From assembly GCF_000620625.1 (NCBI RefSeq), contig NZ_JIAW01000022.1, positions 1 to 64,000 of the forward strand: 64,000 nucleotides of DNA. The letters are read 5' to 3'. This stretch comes from Mycobacterium sp. URHB0044. Lineage in GTDB: Bacteria > Actinomycetota > Actinomycetes > Mycobacteriales > Mycobacteriaceae. The notes beneath the pieces were generated by a model. The model was not told the origin of the DNA and did no database searches. It saw nothing but the letters and a program-made list of their open reading frames with translations. Below are positions 15,839 to 23,829 of this stretch, one piece after another (the first letter of the stretch is position 1; the number at the start of each line of letters is the position of its first letter). A program made the translations under genes and the position numbers.

Positions 15839-16402
15839 GTGGGGGCACACGACACGTCTCACCGGTTCGACTACCTGTTCGAGCCCGTGGACGGTGAAAC
15901 GACGACGGCCGCGGTGCCGGCCGAGGGGTCCGTCGTTGCGCCGGAATCCGAGAAAGCCGCTCGGCGGTGGTGGCCGTTGCCCGTCGTGGCGATCAGCGCG
16001 GTGCTCGTCGGCGCCGTCGTCCTCTTCCTGAGGTGGTCGGGGCCGGCCGACGTCGTGCCGGACCCGTCGCAATCCGTTCCGACGCCGGTGCCGACGCCCA
16101 TCGTGACCAACGCGCCCGTCGTCGAGTCAGCGCTCGAACCCGCCCCCGCGCCACCTCCACCGCCGGAGGCCGTCCCGTCTCAAGCGACGACGAAGGTCCG
16201 CACGGCACCGGTGTTGATCCCGCCGCCCGCACCGTCGCAGGCGCCCTCCGCAGCGCCGGCGCCCACCAGGGCGGAGACCTCGCCTGCGCCTAGTGTCCGG
16301 CCGCCCATCAGCGTCAGCCCCGAACCGCGGCCCGCCTTCCCCAATCAGCATCCGCCAGAGGGCGATCCGAGCCGTGGCGGGCTGCTAGGTGGATTGTTCT
16401 GA
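15839..16402 (+). CDS. Single-pass membrane protein with Pro-rich extracytoplasmic tail
   Basis: The 187-residue protein has a hydrophilic N-terminus of about 42 residues, one transmembrane helix (WWPLPVVAISAVLVGAVVLFLRW, about residues 44-66), then a Pro/Ala/Thr/Val-rich tail (TPVPTPIVTNAP, APAPPPPPEAVPS, APSQAPSAAPAPTRAE) ending GGLLGGLF. The tail probably spans the cell wall. No catalytic domain is visible. A TAGGAT box 6 nt upstream suggests leaderless expression. It ends 3 nt from the convergent hydrolase gene. Function not recognised. Confidence 0.7.
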   Translation: MGAHDTSHRFDYLFEPVDGETTTAAVPAEGSVVAPESEKAARRWWPLPVVAISAVLVGAVVLFLRWSGPADVVPDPSQSVPTPVPTPIVTNAPVVESALEPAPAPPPPPEAVPSQATTKVRTAPVLIPPPAPSQAPSAAPAPTRAETSPAPSVRPPISVSPEPRPAFPNQHPPEGDPSRGGLLGGLF

Positions 16403-16405
16403 CCC

Positions 16406-17614
16406 TCAGGCGAACATGAACTCGCTCATGAACTTGGTCATCCGGCGCAGGTAGTCCGGCTGGCTGACGTGCAGGATGTGGTTGCCGGGGAACCAGTGAA
16501 ACGCGCACCGATCCCAGTGCTCCCATAGCAATTCGGCTTGTTCCGGTGGAGCCAGGCGATCGCCGAGGCCGGTGATGATGAGGCGGCGGTCCTTGGGGAC
16601 CAACGGCGGGTAGTTCAGCGGGGAGTGATACATCGATGCAGCAGTCGACAATTCGCGATCGGTGCCCGTCAGGCGGTTGCCGAGCTTGACCAGAAGGTTG
16701 GCCGGAAACCAGTCGTCGAACGCCGATTCCGGGGTGACCACCGGAACGTTCGGGATGACGGCCTGCACCCGGTCGTCCACTCCCGCGATCAGGGCCGACG
16801 TGTAACCGCCGAGCGACATGCCGGTCAGTGCGATCCGGTCTACGCCGGTGTGCTCCAAATAGTCGACCACCGAACGGAAGTCGTGCACCGCCTGGGCCAT
16901 CGCCTCGGCGAAACCGGCGAACCCATCGGCGAAGTAGCCGTAACCGCTGTAGGGCGAGCGTCTTTCGGCGCGCCGACCGTGAAACGGCAACGTGTACAGC
17001 AGGACGTCGTAGCCCGACCGGTAGAACCATGGCAGCGAGAAGAAGAGGCCATTGAACAGATACGCCGAGCCCATGAAGCCGTGGATCAGGCACAGCGTCG
17101 GATGTGGACCGTCGTCGTGCAACCAGTGCTGGGCGTGGACGACGTTGTTGCGTTCGTAGCCAAGGCGGTGTTCGCGCACCGCCGGGTTCATCGCCTGGAA
17201 GCTGCTCCTGAACCTGATGTTCTGCACGCGGCCGTGCGCCATCCACTCGGCGACCGGGTTGGCCGCTCGCGACGACACCCGCGGCAGCTCGGTGGGCGCG
17301 GGGAAGGACAGGTTCGGGTCCTGCGCGGCGCCGAGATCGGCGTAGAAGCGCAGCGCGTCGTGTTCGGCCCGGGAATCGGTTGGGCGCAGCACTGTGGCCG
17401 CGACCTTGGGAAGCATTGCGCCACCGACCATCGACGCGATCATGGTCCGAAGGCCCAGGTCGGCGATGGCCGAGGAGTCGACGATGAGCTTCTCGCGCAG
17501 ACTCAGATCGCTACGCCGCGGCAGGCCACCGGCGTTCGCGTCCGCGCCGGGAACGTCCGGCAGCGGGATCGGCGGGTCGATCGCGGCGGCAGTGTTCGAC
17601 GACGAACTAGGCAC
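16406..17614 (-). CDS. Alpha/beta hydrolase
   Basis: The 402-residue protein has an alpha/beta hydrolase core after about 170 residues of N-terminal extension. Its features are TLCLIHGFMGSAYLFNG (oxyanion region), DRIALTGMSLGGYTSALIAGV (nucleophile Ser in GMSLGG), LIITGLGDRLAPPEQAELLWEHW (acid region) and PGNHILHVSQPDYLRRM (His). It could be an esterase, lipase or peptidase. I start it at the GTG at 17614 because a TACCAT -10 box lies 5 nt upstream and this start avoids overlap with the glycosyltransferase ending at 17631; an earlier in-frame start at 17713 would overlap that gene. Its physiological role is unknown. Confidence 0.8.
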   Translation of the reverse strand: MPSSSSNTAAAIDPPIPLPDVPGADANAGGLPRRSDLSLREKLIVDSSAIADLGLRTMIASMVGGAMLPKVAATVLRPTDSRAEHDALRFYADLGAAQDPNLSFPAPTELPRVSSRAANPVAEWMAHGRVQNIRFRSSFQAMNPAVREHRLGYERNNVVHAQHWLHDDGPHPTLCLIHGFMGSAYLFNGLFFSLPWFYRSGYDVLLYTLPFHGRRAERRSPYSGYGYFADGFAGFAEAMAQAVHDFRSVVDYLEHTGVDRIALTGMSLGGYTSALIAGVDDRVQAVIPNVPVVTPESAFDDWFPANLLVKLGNRLTGTDRELSTAASMYHSPLNYPPLVPKDRRLIITGLGDRLAPPEQAELLWEHWDRCAFHWFPGNHILHVSQPDYLRRMTKFMSEFMFA

Positions 17615-17630
17615 GTCCGATGGTAGCCCG

Positions 17631-19562
17631 CTAACTAACGCGGTAAACCAAGGAATTTCCAATTGTCGTGGCCGGATAGTGCTGGGCCACCCAATCGGCG
17701 ATGTCGCGGGCATGCGACGCGGAGTGATTCTCCGAGCGGATGACCCGTCCGCTGGGTGCGGCGGCGCCGCCCCTGCCCGCTTCGACGTAGTAGGTGACCC
17801 GTCCGGCGTGGACGTCGTCGATGAACTGGTCGAGGGTGGGAACCGGGTCGCCGCTCCACCCGCCGATCGCCATCACCGCCGTCCCCGAAGCGATCTCGAG
17901 CGCTGCGGCGGACTGGGACCCGTTCGTGGCGGCCGACCACGGCGTATGCGTGGCGGCGAGCAGGTCCGCCAGGGCGCGGTTGCTGGCCTCGTCACCCGTC
18001 CAGCCGCCAATGGCGAACGCCTTCACCGCCTTCTGCGCGGTGACCGGCCGCATCGACGTCGGGGAGGTCAAACTCACCGCATTGGGAATCGCGCCGTGGT
18101 GCGGTGTCAGCACGGTAGCGATCGTGAACACGACGGTTCCCGCGGAGGCACCGATCGCGCCCAGTGCCACCGCGGTGGCCGCCGGGCGCCATCGGCCGAT
18201 GAGCGCGACCACGGCTCCGAGCGCGCTGAGCGCCGCGATCATCCACGGCAGCCAGTGTGGGCCGAAGTCGTTGCGGGTCAATAGGGTAACCGATTGCCAG
18301 CCGGTAAGCCCCAGCATGCCGGTGAGCGCGATCCGGCCGTCCCAGCCGGACCGGGCGCGCCATGCCCATGCCGACCCGAGCCCCACCAATGCGGCGACCG
18401 CGGGTGCCAGCGCCACGCTGTAGTACGGATGCACGGTGCCGTTCATGAGCGTGAACACCAGCCCTGTCACCAGCAGCCAACCGCCCCACGACACGACGGC
18501 GGCATGCTCGTCGCGGCTGAGACGGCCACGCGCCCAGAGGTATCCGCCGAACGAGAGTGCGAGCAGCGCTGCGGGAAGCAACCAGGAGATCTCGTTGCCG
18601 AACTCTCCGGTGAACAGTCGACGTAGGCCCGTCGAGGTGTTCCTGGGTAACGTCGCGCCACCCCATCGCGCATCGGGTGGTTGTCCAACGATTCGGCTGA
18701 ACCCGTTGTAGCCCAGCGCGAGATCGAGCACCGTGTCGTTCGTGGAGCCGCCGATGTACGGTCGGGACGTGGCCGGTATGAGCTGCACGACGGCTACCCA
18801 CCAGCCCGCCGACGCGACGAGGGCGCCGGTGGCAGCGGCGATGTGCAGCAGGCGCTTGCGCCAAGACGTAGGGGCGGCAAGCAGAAACGCGGCAGCGAAG
18901 CCGGGTAGCACCAGGAAGGCCTGCAGCATCTTGGTCAGGAAGGCGGCGCCCATCACCGCGCCGACGAGCAGGAGCCAGCGCCACGATGCTGCGGCGACCG
19001 CGCGGGTCAGGCAGTAGGCCGCGACGGTGATGAGCAAGACGAGGAACGCGTCGGGGTTGTTGAATCGGAACATCAACGCCGCCGCGGGGGTCCACGCCAG
19101 CGCGGCGCCGGCGATCAGTCCGGCGACGGCGCCCTGGCGCGGGTCGGCGATCGTGCGCCGCACCGAGGCGAAGAGCGCGCCGACCGCGGCGACGCCCATG
19201 ACGGCCTGCGGCGCCAGGACCGACCAGCTGTTCATGCCGAACAACCGAACCGACAACCCGGTGACCCAAAGTGCGCCCGGCGGCTTGTCGACGGTGATGA
19301 AGTCACGGGCGTCCAGCGCACCGAAGAACCACGCCGACCAGCTCTGGGCGCCTGCCTGGGCGGCTGCGGCATAGAAGGTGTTGCCGTATCCGCTCGCCGA
19401 CAGATTCCACAGGTAGAGCAACGCCGTGCACGCCAGCAGGGCGGCCAGGGCGATGCGGGGCCACCGTGCGGTCACGACTGCCAAGTGTCGTCGGTCTGTC
19501 TGCCAGCCAGCTGTGAGTGAGGGCCTTCCGGGGCGCCGCTGGCCGTCGGTGATGATGGACAT
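17631..19562 (-). CDS. ArnT/YkcB-like integral membrane glycosyltransferase
   Basis: The 643-residue protein is a GT-C fold glycosyltransferase of the ArnT/PMT-like (GT39/GT83) superfamily. After an N-terminal helix it has the loop-1 region FYAAAAQAGAQSWSAWFFGALDARDFITVDKPPGALWVTGLSVRLFG, with the Asp of ARDF and DKPP as candidate acid residues. About twelve helices follow, then a soluble C-terminal domain from about residue 500 (FAIGGWTGDEASNRALADLLAATHTPWSAATNGSQSAAALEIASGTAVMAIGGWSGDP), as in YkcB-type proteins. It would move a sugar from a polyprenyl-phosphate donor to an extracytoplasmic acceptor; donor and acceptor are unknown. The ATG at 19562 lies back to back with the tam start. Alternative internal starts exist near the GTG of VVTARWPRIAL. 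Confidence 0.82.
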   Translation of the reverse strand: MSIITDGQRRPGRPSLTAGWQTDRRHLAVVTARWPRIALAALLACTALLYLWNLSASGYGNTFYAAAAQAGAQSWSAWFFGALDARDFITVDKPPGALWVTGLSVRLFGMNSWSVLAPQAVMGVAAVGALFASVRRTIADPRQGAVAGLIAGAALAWTPAAALMFRFNNPDAFLVLLITVAAYCLTRAVAAASWRWLLLVGAVMGAAFLTKMLQAFLVLPGFAAAFLLAAPTSWRKRLLHIAAATGALVASAGWWVAVVQLIPATSRPYIGGSTNDTVLDLALGYNGFSRIVGQPPDARWGGATLPRNTSTGLRRLFTGEFGNEISWLLPAALLALSFGGYLWARGRLSRDEHAAVVSWGGWLLVTGLVFTLMNGTVHPYYSVALAPAVAALVGLGSAWAWRARSGWDGRIALTGMLGLTGWQSVTLLTRNDFGPHWLPWMIAALSALGAVVALIGRWRPAATAVALGAIGASAGTVVFTIATVLTPHHGAIPNAVSLTSPTSMRPVTAQKAVKAFAIGGWTGDEASNRALADLLAATHTPWSAATNGSQSAAALEIASGTAVMAIGGWSGDPVPTLDQFIDDVHAGRVTYYVEAGRGGAAAPSGRVIRSENHSASHARDIADWVAQHYPATTIGNSLVYRVS

Positions 19563-20330
19563 ATGTGGAATCCCGACGTGTACCTGGCGTTCGCCGACCA
19601 TCGCGGACGGCCGTTCTTCGACCTGTTGTCCCGAGTGGGTGCCGATGCGCCGCGCCGTGTGGTCGATCTGGGGTGCGGGCCGGGCAACCTGACGATGCAT
19701 CTGCAGCAGCGCTGGCCGGACGCGGTGGTCGAGGGGCTGGATTCGTCGGCTGAGATGGTGGAGGCGGCCCGCGGACGAGGGATCGACGCCCGCGTCGGCG
19801 ACCTCGACGGGTGGAGTCCTGCCGCTGACACGGACGTGGTGCTGAGCAACGCTGCGTTGCAGTGGGTGCCGAACCACCGCGACTTGCTGGTCCGGTGGGT
19901 ATCGCAACTGCCCGCCGGGGCGTGGATCGCGATGCAGGTGCCGGGAAACTTCGACGCGCCGTCGCACGTCACGGTGCGTTCGCTCGCCGCGCAACCGCAG
20001 TGGGCAGCGGCGTTGGGCGACTTACCCTTCCGTAGCAGTCAGGTCGTCGATGACCCGGCCGAGTACGCGGGCATGCTGACCGACGTGGGGTGCACCGTCG
20101 ACGCGTGGGAGACCACCTACGTGCATCAGCTGACGGGGGAGACGCCGGTGCTTGACTGGATCAGCGGGACGGCGTTGACGGCGGTGCAGAGCCGGTTGCC
20201 TGATGACCAATTCGCTGAATTCCGAAGGGAACTGATTCCGCTGTTGGCGGAGGCCTACCCGCCGCGGCCCGACGGGATCACGTTCTTTCCCTTCCGCCGG
20301 GTGTTCGTGGTGGTTCGAGTGGGCGACTAG
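19563..20330 (+). CDS. tam: Trans-aconitate 2-methyltransferase
   Basis: The 255-residue protein matches Tam. It opens MWNPDVYLAFADHRGRPFFDLLSRV, has the SAM motif RRVVDLGCGPGNLTMHL, VVEGLDSSAEMVEAA, VVLSNAALQWVPNH, PGNFDAPSHVTVRSLA and the C-terminal ETTYVHQLTGETPVLDWISGTAL and PFRRVFVVV. It transfers a methyl group from SAM to trans-aconitate, removing this spontaneous aconitase inhibitor; cytoplasmic. The match to M. tuberculosis Rv0294 is strong from memory. Its ATG adjoins the ATG of the divergent glycosyltransferase gene within CATATG, so each promoter must lie inside the other coding region. It is followed by the 0.7-kb repeat region. Confidence 0.92.
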   Translation: MWNPDVYLAFADHRGRPFFDLLSRVGADAPRRVVDLGCGPGNLTMHLQQRWPDAVVEGLDSSAEMVEAARGRGIDARVGDLDGWSPAADTDVVLSNAALQWVPNHRDLLVRWVSQLPAGAWIAMQVPGNFDAPSHVTVRSLAAQPQWAAALGDLPFRSSQVVDDPAEYAGMLTDVGCTVDAWETTYVHQLTGETPVLDWISGTALTAVQSRLPDDQFAEFRRELIPLLAEAYPPRPDGITFFPFRRVFVVVRVGD

Positions 20331-20340
20331 GCTGTTGCCT

Positions 20341-20394
20341 CCCGTGCCTCCCGCGTCTCCCGTGCCTCCCGTGCCTCCCGCGTCTCCCGTGCGT
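20341..20394 (+). repeat. 9-bp tandem repeat, six units
   Basis: Six consecutive 9-bp units alternate between CCCGTGCCT and CCCGCGTCT, with a degenerate last unit CCCGTGCGT, starting 10 bp after the tam stop. The array is C-rich on this strand. No coding function is apparent. Confidence 0.75.
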
Positions 20395-20417
20395 TCCGCC
20401 CGTCACTGGACCGGACG

Positions 20418-20511
20418 GTAGTGGAAGTGCCCACCTATGAGCGACTTTCGCGTTGCCGGGTGCCGCGCGGGTCGGTTGGTAGTGGAAATGCCCGCCTATG
20501 AGCGACTTTCG
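20418..20511 (+). repeat. Intergenic dispersed repeat, copies 1 and 2 (forward)
   Basis: Copies at 20428-20450 and 20489-20511 share TGCCC(A/G)CCTATGAGCGACTTTCG, each preceded by GTAGTGGAA(A/G). The end GCGA-CTT-TCGC is a small hairpin. They lie in the gap between the convergent tam and cysNC genes. Confidence 0.8.
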
Positions 20512-20575
20512 CAGTGCGAGCCGACCGGGCAGTCGATTCCCGATCGCCTGCCCGCAGTGCCGGCGCCACAACAAA

Positions 20576-20598
20576 TGCCCACCTCACAGCGACTTTCA
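20576..20598 (+). repeat. Intergenic dispersed repeat, copy 3 (forward, diverged)
   Basis: This copy reads TGCCCACCTCACAGCGACTTTCA, with three or four changes from copies 1 and 2. It is followed by a flank, GTGCTGGGTGCCGCGC, that matches the flank after copy 1. Confidence 0.7.
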
Positions 20599-20614
20599 CA
20601 GTGCTGGGTGCCGC

Positions 20615-20721
20615 GCCGACGCGAAAGTCGCTCGTAGGTGGGCAAACGTAGGTCCGCTCTCCGGGGCGACGGCCGACGGGCGAGGGGTGACGCCGACGCG
20701 AAAGTCGCTCGTAGGTGGGCA
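20615..20721 (-). repeat. Intergenic dispersed repeat, copies 4 and 5 (reverse)
   Basis: Copies at 20622-20644 and 20699-20721 carry the reverse complement of the same core. The identity extends on both sides: GCCGACG before, and AACGTAGGTCCGCTCTCC after. They are 77 bp apart, head to tail, and opposite in orientation to copies 1-3. Confidence 0.8.
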
Positions 20722-20909
20722 AACGTAGGTCCGCTCTCCCAGGAGACTGGTGTGGCTCGTATGACGGGTGCGGTTCGGATGGGTTGCCGGCGGGGTCGAT
20801 TCTGCGTCCAGGGTCTGAAAGTGCGAGTGGGGTGCGCCCTGGCCGCAGAGTGGACGGGCTGACGGCCGATGAATCATCGATGGGCGAGGGGCCGCCGCCG
20901 GGCGAGGGG

Positions 20910-20943
20910 TGACGCCGACGCGAAAGTCGCTCGTAGGTGGGCA
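20910..20943 (-). repeat. Intergenic dispersed repeat, copy 6 (reverse)
   Basis: The core at 20921-20943 is identical to copies 4 and 5, and the preceding flank GGGTGACGCCGACG also matches copy 5, but the sequence after the core diverges. The stretch between copies 5 and 6 (20745-20905) has no recognisable feature. Confidence 0.8.
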
Positions 20944-21023
20944 AATGCATGTCCACGTCCCCGGGGGCGACCGGTGCGGCTGGCGTAATTGGCGTGGCGG
21001 GGCCTGACCCCCTGACCCCACCC

Positions 21024-22907
21024 CTAGGCGCCGTCGCGCTTCGCCTTCAACACCTCGAGCACCTTCTGCACCAGCTCGTCGATGTCGGCGCCTGCCGTGT
21101 CGAGAACCAGGTCCGGATTCTCGGGCGGCTCATAGGGCGCGTCGATTCCGGTGAGCCCCTTGAGTTCTCCGGCGCGCGCCCGGGCGTAGAGGCCCTTCGG
21201 ATCCCGCTTCTCACATTCCTGCACCGACGTCGAGATGTACACCTCGATGAACGGCAGCTTCGCCGCGGCGTTGAGGGCACGGGCAATGTCGCGGTCCGAC
21301 TTCAGCGGCGACACCAGCGAGGCCAACGCGACCACCCCGGCGTCGGCGAACAACCGCGTGAGATGACCGACGCGCCTGATGTTCTCGGCGCGGTCACCGG
21401 CCGAGAAGCCCAGGTCGTCGGACAGCCCGTGCCGGATGTTGTCACCGTCCAACAGGTAGGCGACGTCGCCGGATTCGACCAGCGCCCGTTCGACGGCGAC
21501 CGCCACCGTCGACTTGCCCGACGCGGGCAACCCGGTGAACCAGATCGTGGCACCGCGCTGACGCGTCGCCGACCACCGGTAGTCCCGATCCAGCGACGAC
21601 GGATGCCAGCGGATGTCGTTGCGGTTCTGCGTGCCCGGCTTGACCTCACGCGGCTCCACGATGGTCCCTGCACCGACCGTCTCGTTGGACGTCTCGTCGA
21701 TCAGGATGAACGCGCCGCTGTCCCGGTTGTCGGTGTAGGCATCGGCAATGACCACCGAGCTGGTGCGCAGCGTCACCGAGCCGATGTCGTTGAGCGACAA
21801 CTCGACCGGATTGTCGATCTCGTCGAGCGTCTCGGGATCCAACCGGGAGTGCAGCGCCTGCACCGTCGCCCGCACGGTCTTGGAGGTCTGCTTCAGCGCG
21901 AGCCGATCACCCGCCCGCAGTGGCGCCTCCGCGAACCAGCAGACGGTCGCGTCGAGCTCGCGCGCAAGCACCGGCAGCGTAGCGTTCTCGTCACCGCTGA
22001 CCAACACGTCACCCCGGCCGACGTCTATGTCATCGGCCAGCTCCACGGAGATCGACAGCGGCGCAACGGCTACCGACCGCGAATCGTCGAGCGTGTCGAC
22101 GGCCGTGACGACGGAGCGAGTGCCTGCGGGCAGCGAAATGACGGAATCACCTACACTGAGCGTCCCGGAGGCCAACCGCCCGGTGTAGCGCCGCCGCACG
22201 TCGGCGGTCGGACGCGACACCCACTGGATGGGCAGCCGCAGCTTCGTCGCCTCCGGCTGCGGCGCAGACAGTTCCACGCCCTCCAGATACTCGAGCAGCG
22301 TCGGCCCGCTGTACCACGGCGTGTTGTCCGAGCGATGCACCACGTTGTCGCCGAGTTTCGCGGCGATCGGGATGACGGACAGCTCCGCGCCGCCCAGTCG
22401 GGCCGCCATCTGAGCCAGCTCCGCCTCCACCTCGCCGAACCGGCCCTCGTCGAAGCCGACCAGGTCAATCTTGTTGACGGTCGCCACGAAGTGTTCGATG
22501 CCAAGCAGTTTCGCGATGCGGGCGTGCCTGCGGGTCTGCCGCAGTACGCCGGCGCGCGCGTCGACCAGCAGCACCGCGACGTGCGCGTTGGACGCACCGG
22601 TGAACATGTTGCGGGTGTAGCGCTCGTGGCCCGGGGTGTCGGCCAGGATGTAGCTGCGGCGCTCGGTGGAGAAGAACCGGTAGGCCACGTCGATGGTGAT
22701 GCCCTGCTCGCGTTCGGCGCGCAGCCCATCGGACAGGGCGGCCAAATCGGCGACGCCCTCTTCGTCCTTCACGGCTTCGAGGTGGTCGAGCGGCAGGCTG
22801 TCGGTGTCGTGCATCAACCGGCCGATCAGCGTGCTCTTGCCGTCGTCGACGGATCCCGCGGTGGCCAACCGCAGGAGCTGGCGCGTCTGCGTCTTCACGT
22901 CGCTCAT
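21024..22907 (-). CDS. cysNC: Bifunctional sulfate adenylyltransferase subunit 1 / APS kinase
   Basis: The 627-residue protein fuses the GTPase subunit of ATP sulfurylase to APS kinase. The GTPase has G1 GSVDDGKSTLIGRL near residue 18, G3 DTPGHERYTRNM and G4 NKIDL. The APS kinase part starts at about residue 440, with P-loop GLPASGKSTVAVAVERAL and LDGDNIRHGLSDDLGFS. With CysD it makes APS from sulfate and ATP, using GTP hydrolysis; the kinase domain makes PAPS, the sulfate donor. The ATG at 22907 follows the cysD stop by one nucleotide. Its placement after stf0 suggests PAPS made here supplies the sulfotransferase. Confidence 0.95.
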   Translation of the reverse strand: MSDVKTQTRQLLRLATAGSVDDGKSTLIGRLMHDTDSLPLDHLEAVKDEEGVADLAALSDGLRAEREQGITIDVAYRFFSTERRSYILADTPGHERYTRNMFTGASNAHVAVLLVDARAGVLRQTRRHARIAKLLGIEHFVATVNKIDLVGFDEGRFGEVEAELAQMAARLGGAELSVIPIAAKLGDNVVHRSDNTPWYSGPTLLEYLEGVELSAPQPEATKLRLPIQWVSRPTADVRRRYTGRLASGTLSVGDSVISLPAGTRSVVTAVDTLDDSRSVAVAPLSISVELADDIDVGRGDVLVSGDENATLPVLARELDATVCWFAEAPLRAGDRLALKQTSKTVRATVQALHSRLDPETLDEIDNPVELSLNDIGSVTLRTSSVVIADAYTDNRDSGAFILIDETSNETVGAGTIVEPREVKPGTQNRNDIRWHPSSLDRDYRWSATRQRGATIWFTGLPASGKSTVAVAVERALVESGDVAYLLDGDNIRHGLSDDLGFSAGDRAENIRRVGHLTRLFADAGVVALASLVSPLKSDRDIARALNAAAKLPFIEVYISTSVQECEKRDPKGLYARARAGELKGLTGIDAPYEPPENPDLVLDTAGADIDELVQKVLEVLKAKRDGA

Positions 22908-22908
22908 C

Positions 22909-23829
22909 TCAGAAGTAGCCTTCCCGCTTGCGATCCTCCATCGCCGCCACGGACGTTCGATCATCGGCGCGCGTCTCACCGCGCTCGGACACCGTGGCCG
23001 CGGAGATCTCGGTGATGACGCCCGCGATGTCGGTGGCGCGGGATCGCACCGCTCCGGTGATCGTGAGGTCGCCGACGGTGCGGTAGCGCACCCACTCGAC
23101 GGCCGCCGTCTCGTCGCCCTGCGGTTGCACGTACTCCGAGACCGCCAGCAGAATGCCATCGCGTTCGACGACCTCGCGCTCGTGGGCGAAGTAGATCGAC
23201 GGCAGTTCGAGGTTCTCCAGTTCGATGTAGCGCCACACGTCCAACTCGGTCCAGTTGGACAGCGGGAACACCCGGACCTGTTCGCCCTTCTTGATCCGCC
23301 CGTTGTACAGCGACCACGGCTCCGGCCGCTGCGCACGCGGATCCCACTGGCCGAACTCGTCGCGGAAGCTCAAGATGCGTTCCTTGGCGCGGGCGCGTTC
23401 CTCGTCGCGGCGGGCGCCACCGAACGCGGCGTCGAAACCGCCCGCCTCGAGCGCGTCGAGCAGGGTGCGGGTCTGCTGCCGGTTGCGCGATGCCCCTGGG
23501 CCGGGGTCCGGCACGCGACCGGAGTCGATCGACTCCTGCACCGAACCGACGATCAGCCGGTGTCCGTGCTCGGCGAGTCGCCGGTCGCGAAACTCGATCA
23601 CCTCGGGGAAGTTGTGCCCGGTGTCCACGTGCAACACGGGGAAGGGCAGCGGGAACGGCCGAAAGGCCTTCTCCGCCAAGCGAAGCAGGACGATCGAGTC
23701 CTTGCCCGCGGAGAACAGCAGCACCGGTCGCTGCAGCTCGGCGACGACCTCGCGGATGATGTGGACGGACTCGGCCTCCAGCAGCCGCAGTTCCTCGACA
23801 CGCCTGGTGTCCTCGGCGACGATCGTCAC
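22909..23829 (-). CDS. cysD: Sulfate adenylyltransferase subunit 2
   Basis: The 306-residue protein is the catalytic small subunit of ATP sulfurylase. It has the PP-loop LLFSAGKDSIVLLRLAEKA, LHVDTGHNFPEVIEFRD, QTRTLLDALEAGGFDAAFGGARRDEERARAKERILSFRD, and the C-terminal WTELDVWRYIELENLELPSIYFAHEREVVERDG and VRYRTVGDLTITGAVRS. It joins sulfate to ATP to give APS together with CysN. The GTG at 23829 overlaps the stop of stf0 as GTGA and its own stop lies 1 nt before cysNC, so all three are one translationally linked unit. Confidence 0.95.
   Translation of the reverse strand: MTIVAEDTRRVEELRLLEAESVHIIREVVAELQRPVLLFSAGKDSIVLLRLAEKAFRPFPLPFPVLHVDTGHNFPEVIEFRDRRLAEHGHRLIVGSVQESIDSGRVPDPGPGASRNRQQTRTLLDALEAGGFDAAFGGARRDEERARAKERILSFRDEFGQWDPRAQRPEPWSLYNGRIKKGEQVRVFPLSNWTELDVWRYIELENLELPSIYFAHEREVVERDGILLAVSEYVQPQGDETAAVEWVRYRTVGDLTITGAVRSRATDIAGVITEISAATVSERGETRADDRTSVAAMEDRKREGYF

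Noticed and set aside
20341..20943. Possible CRISPR array
   Set aside because: The copies differ in orientation and spacing, cores vary, there are no uniform spacers and no cas genes nearby.
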